From: Bursaphelenchus xylophilus
Taxonomy: Eukaryota; Nematoda; Chromadorea; Rhabditida; Aphelenchoididae
Reading direction: 5' to 3'
NCBI GenBank assembly: GCA_904066235.2
Contig: CAJFCV020000004.1
Location: forward strand, 5,332,001 to 5,396,000
Length of the DNA stretch: 64,000 nt
Under the pieces are notes generated by a model, which was given only the letters and a program-made list of their open reading frames with translations, made no database searches and had not been told where the DNA came from. A program made the position numbers and the translations under genes. Shown piece by piece: positions 1-11,500 of this stretch; positions within the stretch are counted from its first letter, which is position 1, and each line of letters begins with the position of its first letter.

Positions 1-663
1 TTAACTTAATCTTTTGACATATACACCCGTGGTAAAATTCGCGTGCAACCTTCCAAAAAATTAAATAATCATCAAAAAATCATAACTATATGAATCTTCA
101 AACTTCCTATGTTTTTCATACTGCCTTTTCTTAGGACATATGGGTGTAGAAAGCGCCCACGAGGCCTGGCAAAGCCGTTGGATGGTCGGCGGCGACTTGT
201 TTTTTTAATTTTGGCTATTAGTAACATTAGTTTTCTTTATCCTGAGTTATTGTAACATATAACAGACCAAAATTTGCGGCAAAAAACGAAGATCCGTAAC
301 TTTTACCTAGATATTATTGATGTGAATACATGTAAAATGCCTCAAAATAGGTGACAAGCTAACCTGATACCCGATCAATCTTATTAAAAGGCAACCCAGG
401 GAGCCCCCCGCCTCCTTTCGGCACTTCGCCCACCTAGTATCGGTTGAATTCAAATAAAATGTCAAAAATGAATTTCTTGTGTGGTTTTCCGACTGAAAAA
501 ATATTTTTTTTTTTCGGATTTTTTTTGCCAATTGCGACACTTCGTTTGAACAAAACTCAAAAGTGGGCGGGAGATACCTTTGTTCTATTTTGGGTTGCCG
601 TGGGCTGGACCGGGCCCGGAAATGCCAAAAGAACGGGCTATGTCTGCAAAGACATTATCCTAC
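1..663. other. Left-edge non-coding stretch, probably an intron of the CCAR1-like gene
   Basis: I see no convincing coding exon here. The last visible exon of the minus-strand CCAR1-like gene stops at 664 at a donor-like AAG|GTAGGA. Family members carry an EF-hand-like and coiled-coil region after the SAP domain, which is not visible here. This stretch is therefore best read as an intron leading to exons beyond the left edge. There are poly-T runs around 507-530. Confidence 0.5.
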
Positions 664-3487
664 CTTAATGTCGTCAGCATCCATTTTCTCGTCTACCTGT
701 TCGACCTCGGCCTTCTCTTCTTCTGATGCCTCTTTCTTTGTATCACCCTCCTCATTTATTTGTTCTCCAGCAGCTTCAGTTTCATCAGCCACTTCATCAG
801 TCATAATCAGGTCTTCCTTGACTTCGACATTGTTCTCTTCTTCTTCTTTTTCCTTATCAAGAGCTTCTTGCAGACGTTGAGCCAAAGCATTTTTCACTCC
901 ACGAGAATCAATTCCTCTTAAATCCAATTCTTCTCTTAAATCAGCCACCTTGAAATAAAAATACCATTATTTGATTTTTATGCTTACTTTCATAGCCTTT
1001 ACAATCAGCTCCGACCAATGAGTTGGTTTTATTTCCTCTGGTTGCTGATCGTTTTCTTCTGCTTTACTTCCATTTTCGTTAGAATCATGTTCTTTCTAAA
1101 AGAAATAACATTATTCACGTAGCCCAGCATGAGAAAGGTAAAAGAATAAGTACGAGAAACGTAGTCCCCAATAAAAATAAGATCAGCTAAAAGCTCAGAT
1201 TGGCGTCTCTACGGCTAGCCTAGACTGTGTTACGAACTTAACACAAAGCCACAACAATCACACAAAACATCAACAAACGCCCAAAATGTAAAAGGTTTGA
1301 GGGGAGAACAAGACTGCACCTCTGTTTCCGTCGTTCCATTTTGGGGTTCTTCAGTCTGAGGTTCAACCCGAGCTGATACAGCCGGTTCTGGCTGGGTCAC
1401 CTTCTCTTCAACTGATTCATCTTGCTCGGACTCCTTGTTCTCATCTCCTTCTGTCTTAATCCCCAATCTTTTAATCAATTCAGGGCTTGGTTTGAACTGC
1501 TCAGCATCGATGGCCTCCAACTTAGACTTCAGCTGATTCGGAAGCACCTCTTCGACAATGCGTTTGTAGGTCTCGGGATCCGGACAGAGATTGGGAGTGG
1601 CACTCACATCCGGCAACATTAAAGTCACAATGTCATGACGCTGACGATCCGCTCGATGGTAATGAATTTGGGCCATTTGATACCTGAGTGGATATAACGA
1701 ATGCAGAGAACGAAACGAAGAGAGAGAAAATAATAAAGTTTGAGTCATGGTTCGGATCAAGGACTTATATCGACTTGATAAACAACCGACGACTCACGAG
1801 GAGCCGGGGTTGATTATACCCGCAGTGGAATCCGGCAAAATCGTTATCTATCTGGCTCAATAATCCATGCTCTCCCTTTATGTCCCTGCGGGTTGGAGAA
1901 TCCAAAGAAACAACACAGAAGAAAATAACTTACCACACTGGGCAGTTCTGCAGATCCACACCGACTGATGCTTTCGTGGTCCTGACGGCTGTATTAATCA
2001 AGGTCTGGGGATCAAGAGGGTTCTCTCCATCCAATGAGGGACTCCAAGCACCGCCAATACCCATGAATTCACTTTTACCTCGCATTCCTAAAGCTCAATA
2101 TAACATTAAAACAATAAAACTTACCAACAAGCACCTGCAACACCTTATTTAAGTTTTGACAATCCTGGGCTTCATCAATAGTCCCATCAGCCAACAAACC
2201 AGTGACTTTTTGCCGAATCAAAGCAGCACCGGGATGAGTCAATAATAAAACTTTGACAACATATTTTGAATCGGAATCAGCAGGGTTCTCTACAGGAAGA
2301 TCTTCTCCTGGATAATCAACGTCTTTACTCAGAATACAAAACGGAACTCCTGATGGAGCAAAGGAAATCTGTTCCTCCAGATTGAAAGAGAGTGGCCATT
2401 TCAGATCACACCGAACAAAGTCCGAAGGAATATAAAGATTCGGGTACCTCTTGTGAAGATAAGTGTAATGAGCCGCGCTAAATAAAAGGTATTTAGCCCA
2501 GTTTTTATACTTCGTATTATTAATTTGAATTAATTACCTGTCGACAAACGGACGAGGAATATAGCAAGTGTATCTTGGAATGATCCTTTGACGTCTTCTG
2601 GGAGGAGAATCGGCCTCTCTCGACTTCGCTGGAACTGGAGATCGTGCTCTCGGTTCTCTGCTAGGTCTGGGACTTCTTTCCCTTTTTATCGTCTCTCTCT
2701 TCGGAGAAAGTCTTTTAGGTGGCGGAGTTCTTTCTTTTCTAACTTGAGGTGATCTTCTAACCGGAGACCTTTCTCTTCTTGGTGATCTTCTACTAGCTGG
2801 AGCTCTTCGATCATTCGAAGGCCGATGATCATCCCGAGAATTCCTATCAACTGAGCCCCAACGATTAGATGCTCCACCACCATGACTTTCCCGACCAAGA
2901 GGTTGCTGAACTTGATGAGCCACCGGTGGAGGCTGCTCCTGAATCAGCTGCACTCTATATCCGTTCCATTTGAACGGCATCGATGGATTAAAAGTGGCGT
3001 CGACCATTACTCGATCGCCGACTCGAGGATGGGCACCTCGTATCACACTAAATCAGGAAAATGTTTACTTTTTTCTTTGATATACCTAGTCTGAAAAAAG
3101 ACGTCTTCGTCGATAAATCCGTATGTGTCCATAAGCTTGGTCACTGTTCCCACAAAGGTCCGTTGATTCGGTTGCTTGTTTTGTGGGCTCCCCGGTCTCT
3201 GACCCTGTTGTTGTTGCTGAGGCAGAAGTTGACGAGCTTGCGCGATCATGTTCAAATTGTTGTTGAAGGCGGCTTGATTTACTAGGGCATTAATGTTGCC
3301 CAATTGCATCGGATTAACTTGGCCAGGAAAAGAATTGCCAAGCTGAGCTCCAAGCGGATTTCCAAAGAGATTCGGGTTGAGTTGCTGGTTCTGCGGTGCT
3401 AGAGAAGAGAGATGAATACAAGGCCGGCCCGACGACGATCTTACCTGGTTGTCGGGCCCATGCCCCCGGCTTTTGGCCAAATGACAT
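664..3487 (-). CDS. lst-3: CCAR1/CARP-1 (LST-3) family transcription and cell-cycle regulator, 3' part outside the window
   Basis: This is the nematode homologue of CCAR1/CCAR2, a nuclear Mediator- and p53-linked co-activator and RNA-processing factor. Eight exons are seen: 3445-3487, 3086-3398, 2538-3047, 2125-2477, 1934-2087, 1320-1683, 988-1095 and 664-948; reading phases agree at every junction. The protein starts MSFGQKPGAWARQP. It has a Gln/Asn-rich stretch with QQQQQ, then the S1-like segment (FVGTVTKLMDTYGFIDEDVFF and GDRVMVDATF), an Arg/Ser/Pro-rich linker, the DBC1 inactive-Nudix domain (SAAHYTYLHKRYPNLYIPSD, then LTHPGAALIRQKVTGL), WYQMAQIHYHR, an acidic linker, PTHWSEL, and a SAP domain (VADLREELDLRGIDSRGVKNA) followed by an acidic tail. 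All these blocks match CCAR1 in order. The donor after the 1320-1683 exon (GTGCAG) is weak. The start is the first ATG, 249 bp from the divergent TFIIE gene. Confidence 0.88.
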
Positions 3488-3736
3488 TATCCTATCCTTG
3501 CAGAAAAATTACAATACTTTTATGCTGTAAATTTTGGTTATTGTGCACGAAAAAATGTCGTTCATACGAAAGCGTCCGCAATCGATGCAGAATAAAAATA
3601 CAAACTTTCCTTGATATTGCAGGGGCAGCGTGGCGGGACCCGGAAAAATAAATACTTTTGTAAAAAAATTGCAAAATTTTGCGGACTATCGATGTTGTGA
3701 GAAGGATATTGGACGTCTACGGGTTACTATGCTAAC
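3488..3736. promoter_or_regulatory. Bidirectional promoter region between lst-3 and TFIIE alpha
   Basis: These 249 bp separate the start codons of two divergent nuclear transcription genes, so both promoters and 5' UTRs must lie here. No TATA box or other named site can be supported from sequence alone. Confidence 0.5.
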
Positions 3737-5553
3737 ATGGACGGAGGGGAGTCGTCAACGGTTGTAACAGAGGTTCCAGAGAATCTCAAAAACCTTTGTC
3801 TTTTACTTACCAAAACTTTTTTTGGGCTGCATCACTACGTTTTATTCGACTATATTCAAAAGCTGGGATGTGTTAAAGAAGACAGAATTCGGGAAATTCT
3901 GAAAATGGAAACAAAAACATTCAGAACACTTTTGAATAGTCTTAAGGTACGCTTTCATTTGTTTTTGTAAGACTTTAGGTTGAGAAGTTCGTAAAGGAAA
4001 GAACCATTTCCGAAGAGACGGACGGCCGAGCAAGGAAAGTAAACTACTATTATGTTAACTATAAAGCCATACTAAATGTAACTAAGTACAAGATAGATCA
4101 TATGAGACAGAAGTTAGAGCATAGGGAGCAGACCCACGTCCAGAGGGCTTCCTACATGTGCGCGACATGTCATAGAGCTTACGATGCACTTGATGTCCAG
4201 AGAATTATGAATATGGAGACCGGAGAATTGATGTAAAGATTCATTACGTTGTACAACGACTTTTTTACAGATGTTGGCAATGTAACGGGCAAGTTGTAGC
4301 CGATGAAACTGCCGGGCCTTCTGAAGAAACCAGGTCGTCGCTAGCCAAGTTTAATGAGGAGATGGCCGGTATATTTTCGATGCTTCAGCAATTAGACGGT
4401 ATTAGATTTGCTCGGCATATCATAGACCCCCCAATAACGGTTATAAAAGACGAGCCCAGAGACGACAGGAACCCGAATGCCTTACAGGTACGAAAGAATT
4501 TTAAATTGAAGTTTACAATCCGATTTTTAGGTTGGTGCTCGAATGTTTTCCAATGCCGAGAAGACGAGGTCAGACCTCTATTCGAATGGAATTATGGTGT
4601 CTATAGGGGAACGTCAAGAAGTCCAAGTTGAAAGCAAAGAAAAGGTGCCTTGGCTACAGCATAATACTCATGAAGAAGTTGCTGGAAATGGAATGGAAGG
4701 TATGGTTTTTATCGTTATATTGATAATGTTTTACATTATTGTTGTTAAGTTAATGTATTTTTTTTTCAATTTGACGTCAAATTGGCGTGATTTTGGTCAA
4801 ATTGAAAACCTGAAAGACGAACCTTACAAACTCATATTCCGTATGCGATATGGTGAATTATGTTAATTCTAGTTGCCGTTAGTTGTTTACGGAATCAGTC
4901 GTTTTGACAAGAAGGAAGGAATTATTTGGTTCCCAAAATTTAAAAAAAACCTGCAGTTTTTAGATAAAAATCTGCCAAATTTCGTCAAAAAGTTAAATTT
5001 GACAATCAAAACTACAAGGTCAATTTTACTAGACGAAGGTGACGTCAATTTAACAATGTGACAGCATAACAACCCTATTTTCATGATAATTTTTAAAAAA
5101 ATTTCAGAATCTTCATCGGCATTGAATGGGTTATCACTGAAAGAAGAGGCCGGGGAAGCTGAACCATCATTGTTAGCACCATTATTAGGAGATGCGGCTA
5201 CAGCGGATATCGGAGCTCTAATACATGAGGCAGAGAGTATAAAAGAGCCTCATTCAGAGTCTCATAGTCCCACTAGGAGTATAAACAACACAAGTAAGTT
5301 TGTTCAATTTCTGTTAGTTTACTGGTATTTATTGTTTTTTTCAGATTCGATAGATGAGTTTAGCCAAGTAACAGAAGAAACGCCACACAAAAACGGGTCA
5401 TCAAACGGCATAAACCATGATCAAGATCTTTACGTCACAGTTCAAGGACGTCAAATCCGATTTGAGGATTTGAATCAAGAGCTGGTGGACTCGATGAGTA
5501 ACAAAGAACGCCAAGAATACATAGATCTGGTTGCGAATTCTGTTTTCTTTTAA
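3737..5553 (+). CDS. gtf-2E1: Transcription initiation factor IIE subunit alpha
   Basis: TFIIE alpha recruits TFIIH to the RNA polymerase II pre-initiation complex. Six exons with consistent phases (3737-3946, 3979-4232, 4271-4487, 4531-4699, 5108-5293, 5345-5553) give 414 aa, close to human TFIIE alpha (439). The order is: winged helix at about residues 15-105 (FGLHHYVLFDYIQKLGCVKE), a zinc ribbon with C131-x2-C134 (MCATCHRAYD) and C156-x2-C159 (CWQCNGQV), a Ser/Glu-rich middle, and the conserved acidic C-terminus (VQGRQIRFEDLNQELVDSMS, then KERQEYIDL). The second zinc cysteine pair is split from the first by an intron, with the donor at ATT GAT|GTAAAG. Intron 4 (4700-5107) holds a repeat element. 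Identification is firm; the symbol follows C. elegans usage. Confidence 0.93.
4766..5065. mobile_element. MITE-like repeat, copy A, in TFIIE alpha intron 4
   Basis: About 300 bp bounded by related ends: caatttgacgtcaaattggc on the left and gacgtcaatttaacaatgtg on the right, both with the TGACGTCA palindrome. The reverse complement aligns by eye over most of its length with 21113-21385, including the shared blocks aattatt..ccttt..tgtcaaaac and aatttgacc. Two similar copies in opposite orientation at unrelated sites indicate a dispersed element. Its class is not determined, and no coding capacity is seen. Confidence 0.6.
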
Positions 5554-8500
5554 TTTATTCGGTTTCATAAATACTTATATACATGAGATTTGGGACGGCA
5601 CTCAAAGAACGTCCTTGGTGATTTCCCCGATTGATACGAACGCGGTCTCGAGAGCGCCGTTTCCCGCTTGAATTTGAATAAATATGACAAAAACAGTGCC
5701 GTAAATTGGAATTCGTGGGAATGACATGCGATTTCTCAGGAGGGGAGGAAGAGTTTTGGTCAAATATATTGTTTGTTTGATACTAAACATTCTTTTTGAA
5801 ACATGAGTAATATACAGTGATAATTGATCATATTGACCGTGATAACCCAAATATAACTAGTTCTTTTTCCATGACCTCCAACTATTATATCAGCCTCTCC
5901 TCTTTTTATTTATTTACTTATCAGTGATAAGTTGCGCAATTTCGGAACAAAAAGAGAAAGCCAGCGGTCGCTTTCTTCAAGTCTTATCCTCTGTTTGCTT
6001 ATCGAGCGCAGGGCCTGTTGTCACTTATTATTATCCCATTATCATTACACTTCAAATTCCTCGGGACCCTTAACACAAGATTCTTATTGTTCCCCGTTAA
6101 TTGTTTAATTCCCTCGAGATGCGAGCGAAAAAGGTCATTCAGAAAGTGTTGGAAATATTTGGTTCGGACAGGGTTTACACCATTCTGGCTGTATTAGCAT
6201 TTTTATGGATTTTTAGGGATTGTTGCATTGATTAGCGCCTAATCTAACAGATGCCTATAATCGTCATAATGAATACCGGATACTTACTACTTGTTCCCGC
6301 AAAATAATCATTTGTTTACTTCGAATCCGAAATCTTTCGTTCCGACCAAAATGTAATGTCATATCACGCGTAATTAGATATCCATGGCCTAGTAGGGCCA
6401 AACTTCGTCTCTCCGACCACGAATACTGAACATCCGGCGGCCAAAATCAATTTGAGGGCGGGCGGATCCGCGTCTTCAGAAACCCATTTTGTGGATTCTT
6501 TTTTGAGGTCGTCGTCTTGTTTGAAATCCTCTCCCCATGATTCGATTCCAAAAAAGAAGCCTGCTTTTTGACGTGATTCGATACGAAAATAAGAGGGCTA
6601 TGGTCGGTGGGAGAGTTAATGTAAGAATGAAAAAAGGGACCACATTTCTTAGGTCTTATCTATGTTATTTCTGGACGATACGTAAACGGGGTACTGTATT
6701 TTGTAAAGTCCCCATTTGAAGATTTTACACTTGAAACTATAAAGTTTAGAAAGCAGTTTGCTGGATCAGACCAGGAGAAATTACTTATGAAAGGCCATGT
6801 GCTTTTGATTTCTGGCTCTTCCGGAGAATAATTGGACGAATTTATGAGAGACTCTCGTCCCACCTTATGCCTTCTTTCCAACTATCTGTGTATATTTAAA
6901 AGAGGTCCTATTCCTGTTAATTTTATCAAGTATTAAAATCTTTATTGTTCTATTCTCGCACTATTTTTGCCCTTTCTCAAATGACTAATGTCAGCAGAAT
7001 GTGATTACTTTTCAAGAAAAAAAACAATGTATTGAGGTTAGAAATATTTTTTGGGCGACAAGGTTGACGAAACCCGAATTCGAAGGGTGTCATTCACGAA
7101 AAAAACTCGTAACGATGACTGACTTTTTGCAGTCAGGACCTTTGAATACACAACATATCAAACAGGGGGAAAGCGGTTCTTATGTCACATGGATCACCGG
7201 TTTGTTTCTTATTGTCTCTGTTTCCCTCCGTCGGTCCATTATTTTGTAATTTTGCACAATATTTCATTGTTTTCGGTAAATGAACATTAATTAAAGCTCA
7301 AAGTCTTAGAAGAATTCCACCATACCATTCGGATAAGGGCATGAAGAGGCCCCAGATTCCTTTGCTAGAACGCAGATCAGGGCCAGCTCTTTTTTTGGGT
7401 GTTCTAAAGAGAATCGTAGCTCCCTTGATCTCGTCACACTCCCCTTAAATCTGTTTTACTGTTATTTAACTTTAATTACTGGTTTTGTGATTAATAAATA
7501 TAAAAAGATTAATTACAAGTAGTTTATTTTCCCGACAAATTTGAAATTCGTTCAGTCACTGACCCCAAATCATTAATAATAATACAGGAAATCGAATGAA
7601 TTGGGTGTTTCCGGGCTCTGATTCATTAGATTGTCAACGTTCCCCGTTTCCCCATTCTCAATTTTCTTCGTTTTTGGGCCGTCTGATTTCTGTTTGCCCG
7701 GGATTTGTTCTGTTTTCCTTGTTTATCTTCTCCTTCCTTTTCTTACTCGACTTTCACTTACAAATTGCGCATCGTTCCATTTCCTCAAAACATGGCCAAG
7801 TTCTTTCCTTTCATGGGATTTTTATGGGAGGGGGAAAGGAAGTTTTAGATTTTTGATAAAGATTTGTTACTATTTTGAGACTTTTGGAATCAAAAAATAG
7901 TGCCCTTATCTTTAAATTTCGAAGGAAATACGAGAAAACAAATAAATCTTTTACCTGTTTATTTCTGCATTTGTTTCCTTGGCCCACTGTATTCACCGCA
8001 GGTATCCTATTATAATGTCATCATTATCGCCTGGTCGATGATATTTGATCTTGTCCTTGTTGTCTGACAGAGACAATGGCCGACATGCGTCATCGTGCCC
8101 GATTTATAACCGGCTCCAAAAATCGTTTGGCCTGTAGATTGGAATTTGTTCTATTTTCTCATCTCATCTCTCCCTCTCTTTCTCTTCGAATGTTTTTTTA
8201 GGCGACACCTGACATTTACACTCCGTTTTTTGAAGATCCGATTACTTTTTGGATTCGTTCCAATTAAAGAATCTCGTTTCCTTGACTCAGGGGCTTCTGG
8301 TTTGCAAGGCTTAACACCCCTTGTATGTTTCCTTTTACGATCGTTCATGTTTTGTAAGATTTTATATTGAAATACATACGGAAACTAATGATTCACGGAA
8401 TGCGAGTAGCCTCTCTTCCACATTATGTGTGACAATCTGTACGAGCTTTCGTGTTATGGAAAAATTGCAAATTTTCCCTACTTTTTTGCGGGTTTTCCTT

Positions 8501-8588
8501 CCACATGATGACCAAAATTTGCAAAACAGCCGGCTTAAAACCCTGATTTCTTCAGTCAATGTCCGATCGATTATTAGAATACAAATAA
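5554..8588. other. Three-kilobase intergenic region upstream of p190RhoGAP
   Basis: This holds the TFIIE alpha 3' UTR and presumably the p190RhoGAP promoter. Open frames here are short and lack recognisable domains. A small minus-strand block at 5603-5670 looks somewhat coding (see findings). T-rich stretches just before 8589 are compatible with a 5' UTR. No RNA gene or repeat is recognised. Confidence 0.55.
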
Positions 8589-11500
8589 ATGAGTGGGGGC
8601 AGCAGAAGGTCGATCAACTCGGCAGATCTCAACTCCAACACACATCAACCCCCCATCCTCACCTTATCCGTCCTCGGATTAAGTGGGACCGATTCACAAA
8701 AAGGAGCCGTCGGAGTGGGGAAGTCGGTCTTCTGTAATCGACTGGTCAGACCTCATTACAATGACTTCAACACTGAACATGTCTGCTACTTGTCTCAGGC
8801 AAGTTTGTCAATTTGAAATCACACTTTTTATTCACGAGAAACTCGTTAAAATCAGAGCTGTGAAGCATAATTAAAATAATTTTAGGCTGATTTCAACTGT
8901 TCGACGGTGATAAATGGAGATCATTGGCTCTATTGGGGCGAGGTTGACTTGGATCGAAGCGATTACGCTGGTCCCAGCACTCGGATTCGAGTAATCGAAC
9001 AAACAACTTTTCTAAGTGACGAAACCTTTGAACCGCATCCCTCAAGGACACCTGATTATTGTCGCAGGGCAATCAAAACAGAGCTGGAATCCAAAGGAAA
9101 GCTCATGTACATATGCAGAGTAGGTTCTTTTCGCATTTTTATTTATTTTTGAACATAATTTGCTTCTGTTGACATTTTGTTTACAAAAAATCGATCTTGA
9201 CATTTAGTAACAACTAAATAAAAATTATTTATTTTTATTTTTATTCCAGGATCAATTGGGACAAGAGTCGGACTTTGTATGCCATGAACTGCAATTTGGA
9301 AAGACGAAAGTGGACGCCTTTGCTGTATTATACGATGTATCGAAGGTGGATGAGAGAATGCCCGCTTATCAGACGGAAAAGGTGGTCGAGCTATTGAATG
9401 GATGTCTAAAAACAAAGAAGCCGGTATTTCTATTGGCTTCCAAATGTGATCGGCAGGACTTGACGGGAATGGCAGAGTTCAGAAAGTTATGTTACAGGAA
9501 AGACTTCTCTAAGATGAACAACTTCCATTGGGTGAGCGCTTGCTTATTTTAAGATGTTACTCTTCCAAGTAAGCTTTGATTGAACGAATATTTAGGCGGA
9601 GATCAGTGCTTTTGAAAACGTAAATGTGGCGGATTTCCTTTATCTCCTTGCTCAAACCGTGGACAAGGTCAAGAACAAGATCAACATGCCCTCCTATGCT
9701 GAATCAGAACGCCTGAGGGCAAGACGCCTCGCGGTTGTCCGGTAGGTTTATGTGTTTTGAATTGGGTTTCATTCATCAACGCAGCGGGACATAGCTATCC
9801 TTTTCAATCTCGCTGATTTTGGTAGTTTTCGGAGCAATTTCTGACATCCGGAGACTTTTTATTTCATCCTCGAAGAAAGAAGAGGGAAAGTGAAAAAAGA
9901 AAGTTTTTGTTACTCACAAAATAATTGGATAGAGGGCGAAGAGCATACGACTTCATGGATAAATAAATCAAATTAATTATCGGTTTTAGACAGTCAAGTC
10001 TAAAGCGTTAACCATCATCTTTCAATTACTTCTAATTTTTGCAGTGCCGAATTCGCGGAGCTTCTTCACCAACAGGTCCCTCGAGAAGAATTCCCCTCAC
10101 AGCAAGGCCAACTCAGCTGGGAGATTCTCTTAACCGACTTTGGAGTTAACTGTCATCCAGCGTATGTTTCATATGTCGCTGAATTTGGTGCCAGATCAGC
10201 TGCAGCCCAGTTTGAAGAACATTGTCGTGCACTGAGGGAATGGTGGTTGGAACGGGAGCTAAATGAACGTCTTCCAGTGCTGAGGGATGTGTTGAGACGT
10301 ATGTTCGGACGGTCCTTTCTCTGCCAGACTAACTGGGAACAGCTGAGGATTGAGCTGCAGGCCCATCCACACTTTCCCACTTACTTCCAACCATTTGGCC
10401 GCAGCATTGGTAAGATTAATGTCTGGGTGTTGCTTTGTTGCTTTCACACTTATAGTGCCCGACAATTAAAAGTGAAATCTCAATTCTGAGCCCGATATTG
10501 CCCTCAGGCACAATTGTTCCCTCAGGTCTCTTTGGTAGCTAACACCAATGCAGGATGCCGAGTTTCATGTCTTTGCACTTTAAATGCACTATGCAAGGGG
10601 CGTTTAATATTTTTTATTGCGACAATTAAGAGTGAAGTTTTTAATCTTTGGATTTTCCTGACCTTTTGCGAAATCTGTTGGGACGGAAACCGTCAAGAAA
10701 CATTGTCACAGTTACAGTGAAGCGTCCTAGACACAATTTACGAAAATTGTCCGAGTTTTAATATATCATTTCTCGGCATCAAGGCCCGGCGCTTTTGTGC
10801 CACAAAGCGGGGCCGAAAGACACTATGTTTCATAAGAAGTATATCAGGGCAATATCGGGCTCTGAATCAAGACTTCATGAAGTTGAATTCACTTTTAATT
10901 GTCGGGCACTAAACGTATTTAAATATAATTTCGTTTCTTTGCTTGGGGCTAACACTTATTCAAAAGCATTACATTGCACTTTAGATCGGTACACTCGAAA
11001 GGGAGACGCCGATGACCGAATTCCAAGCGAGGTCCTTCAAAAGCCTGAAGCCAGAGATCTGTTTCAAGAATATCAGCGGGAACTTCTGGATGAAATAGCC
11101 CTTGAAAGACAGGCCGATAAGTTCAGGAGATTACTGGAGAACAAAGATGCTGTGACTCCCGGGAGATCCTTTTCCGACGCTAAAGTAATGTGTCATGAGA
11201 TAACCGAATTTGAGACTGCATTACCTCCAGAAAACGCTCGATATATCTATGAGGATTATCAGGTAATTGTACTTTCCAATGAACGATTTTCATTGTTTTC
11301 AGAGACTAATTTATCTTGTTTTAGAAGGAACTCAAAAAGAAAGCTCAGAGAGATTTCAACGAACTCTTACTCGAGAATGTGAGTACTTTCGTCGATCTAA
11401 TAGTAGAGTGGAGATCGAGACAAGTCCAAGACCCCAACAGAATCAATTGTCTGAGTGAAAGGGAGTTCAATATTATTTGTAGTTCATTGATCGAAGATAA

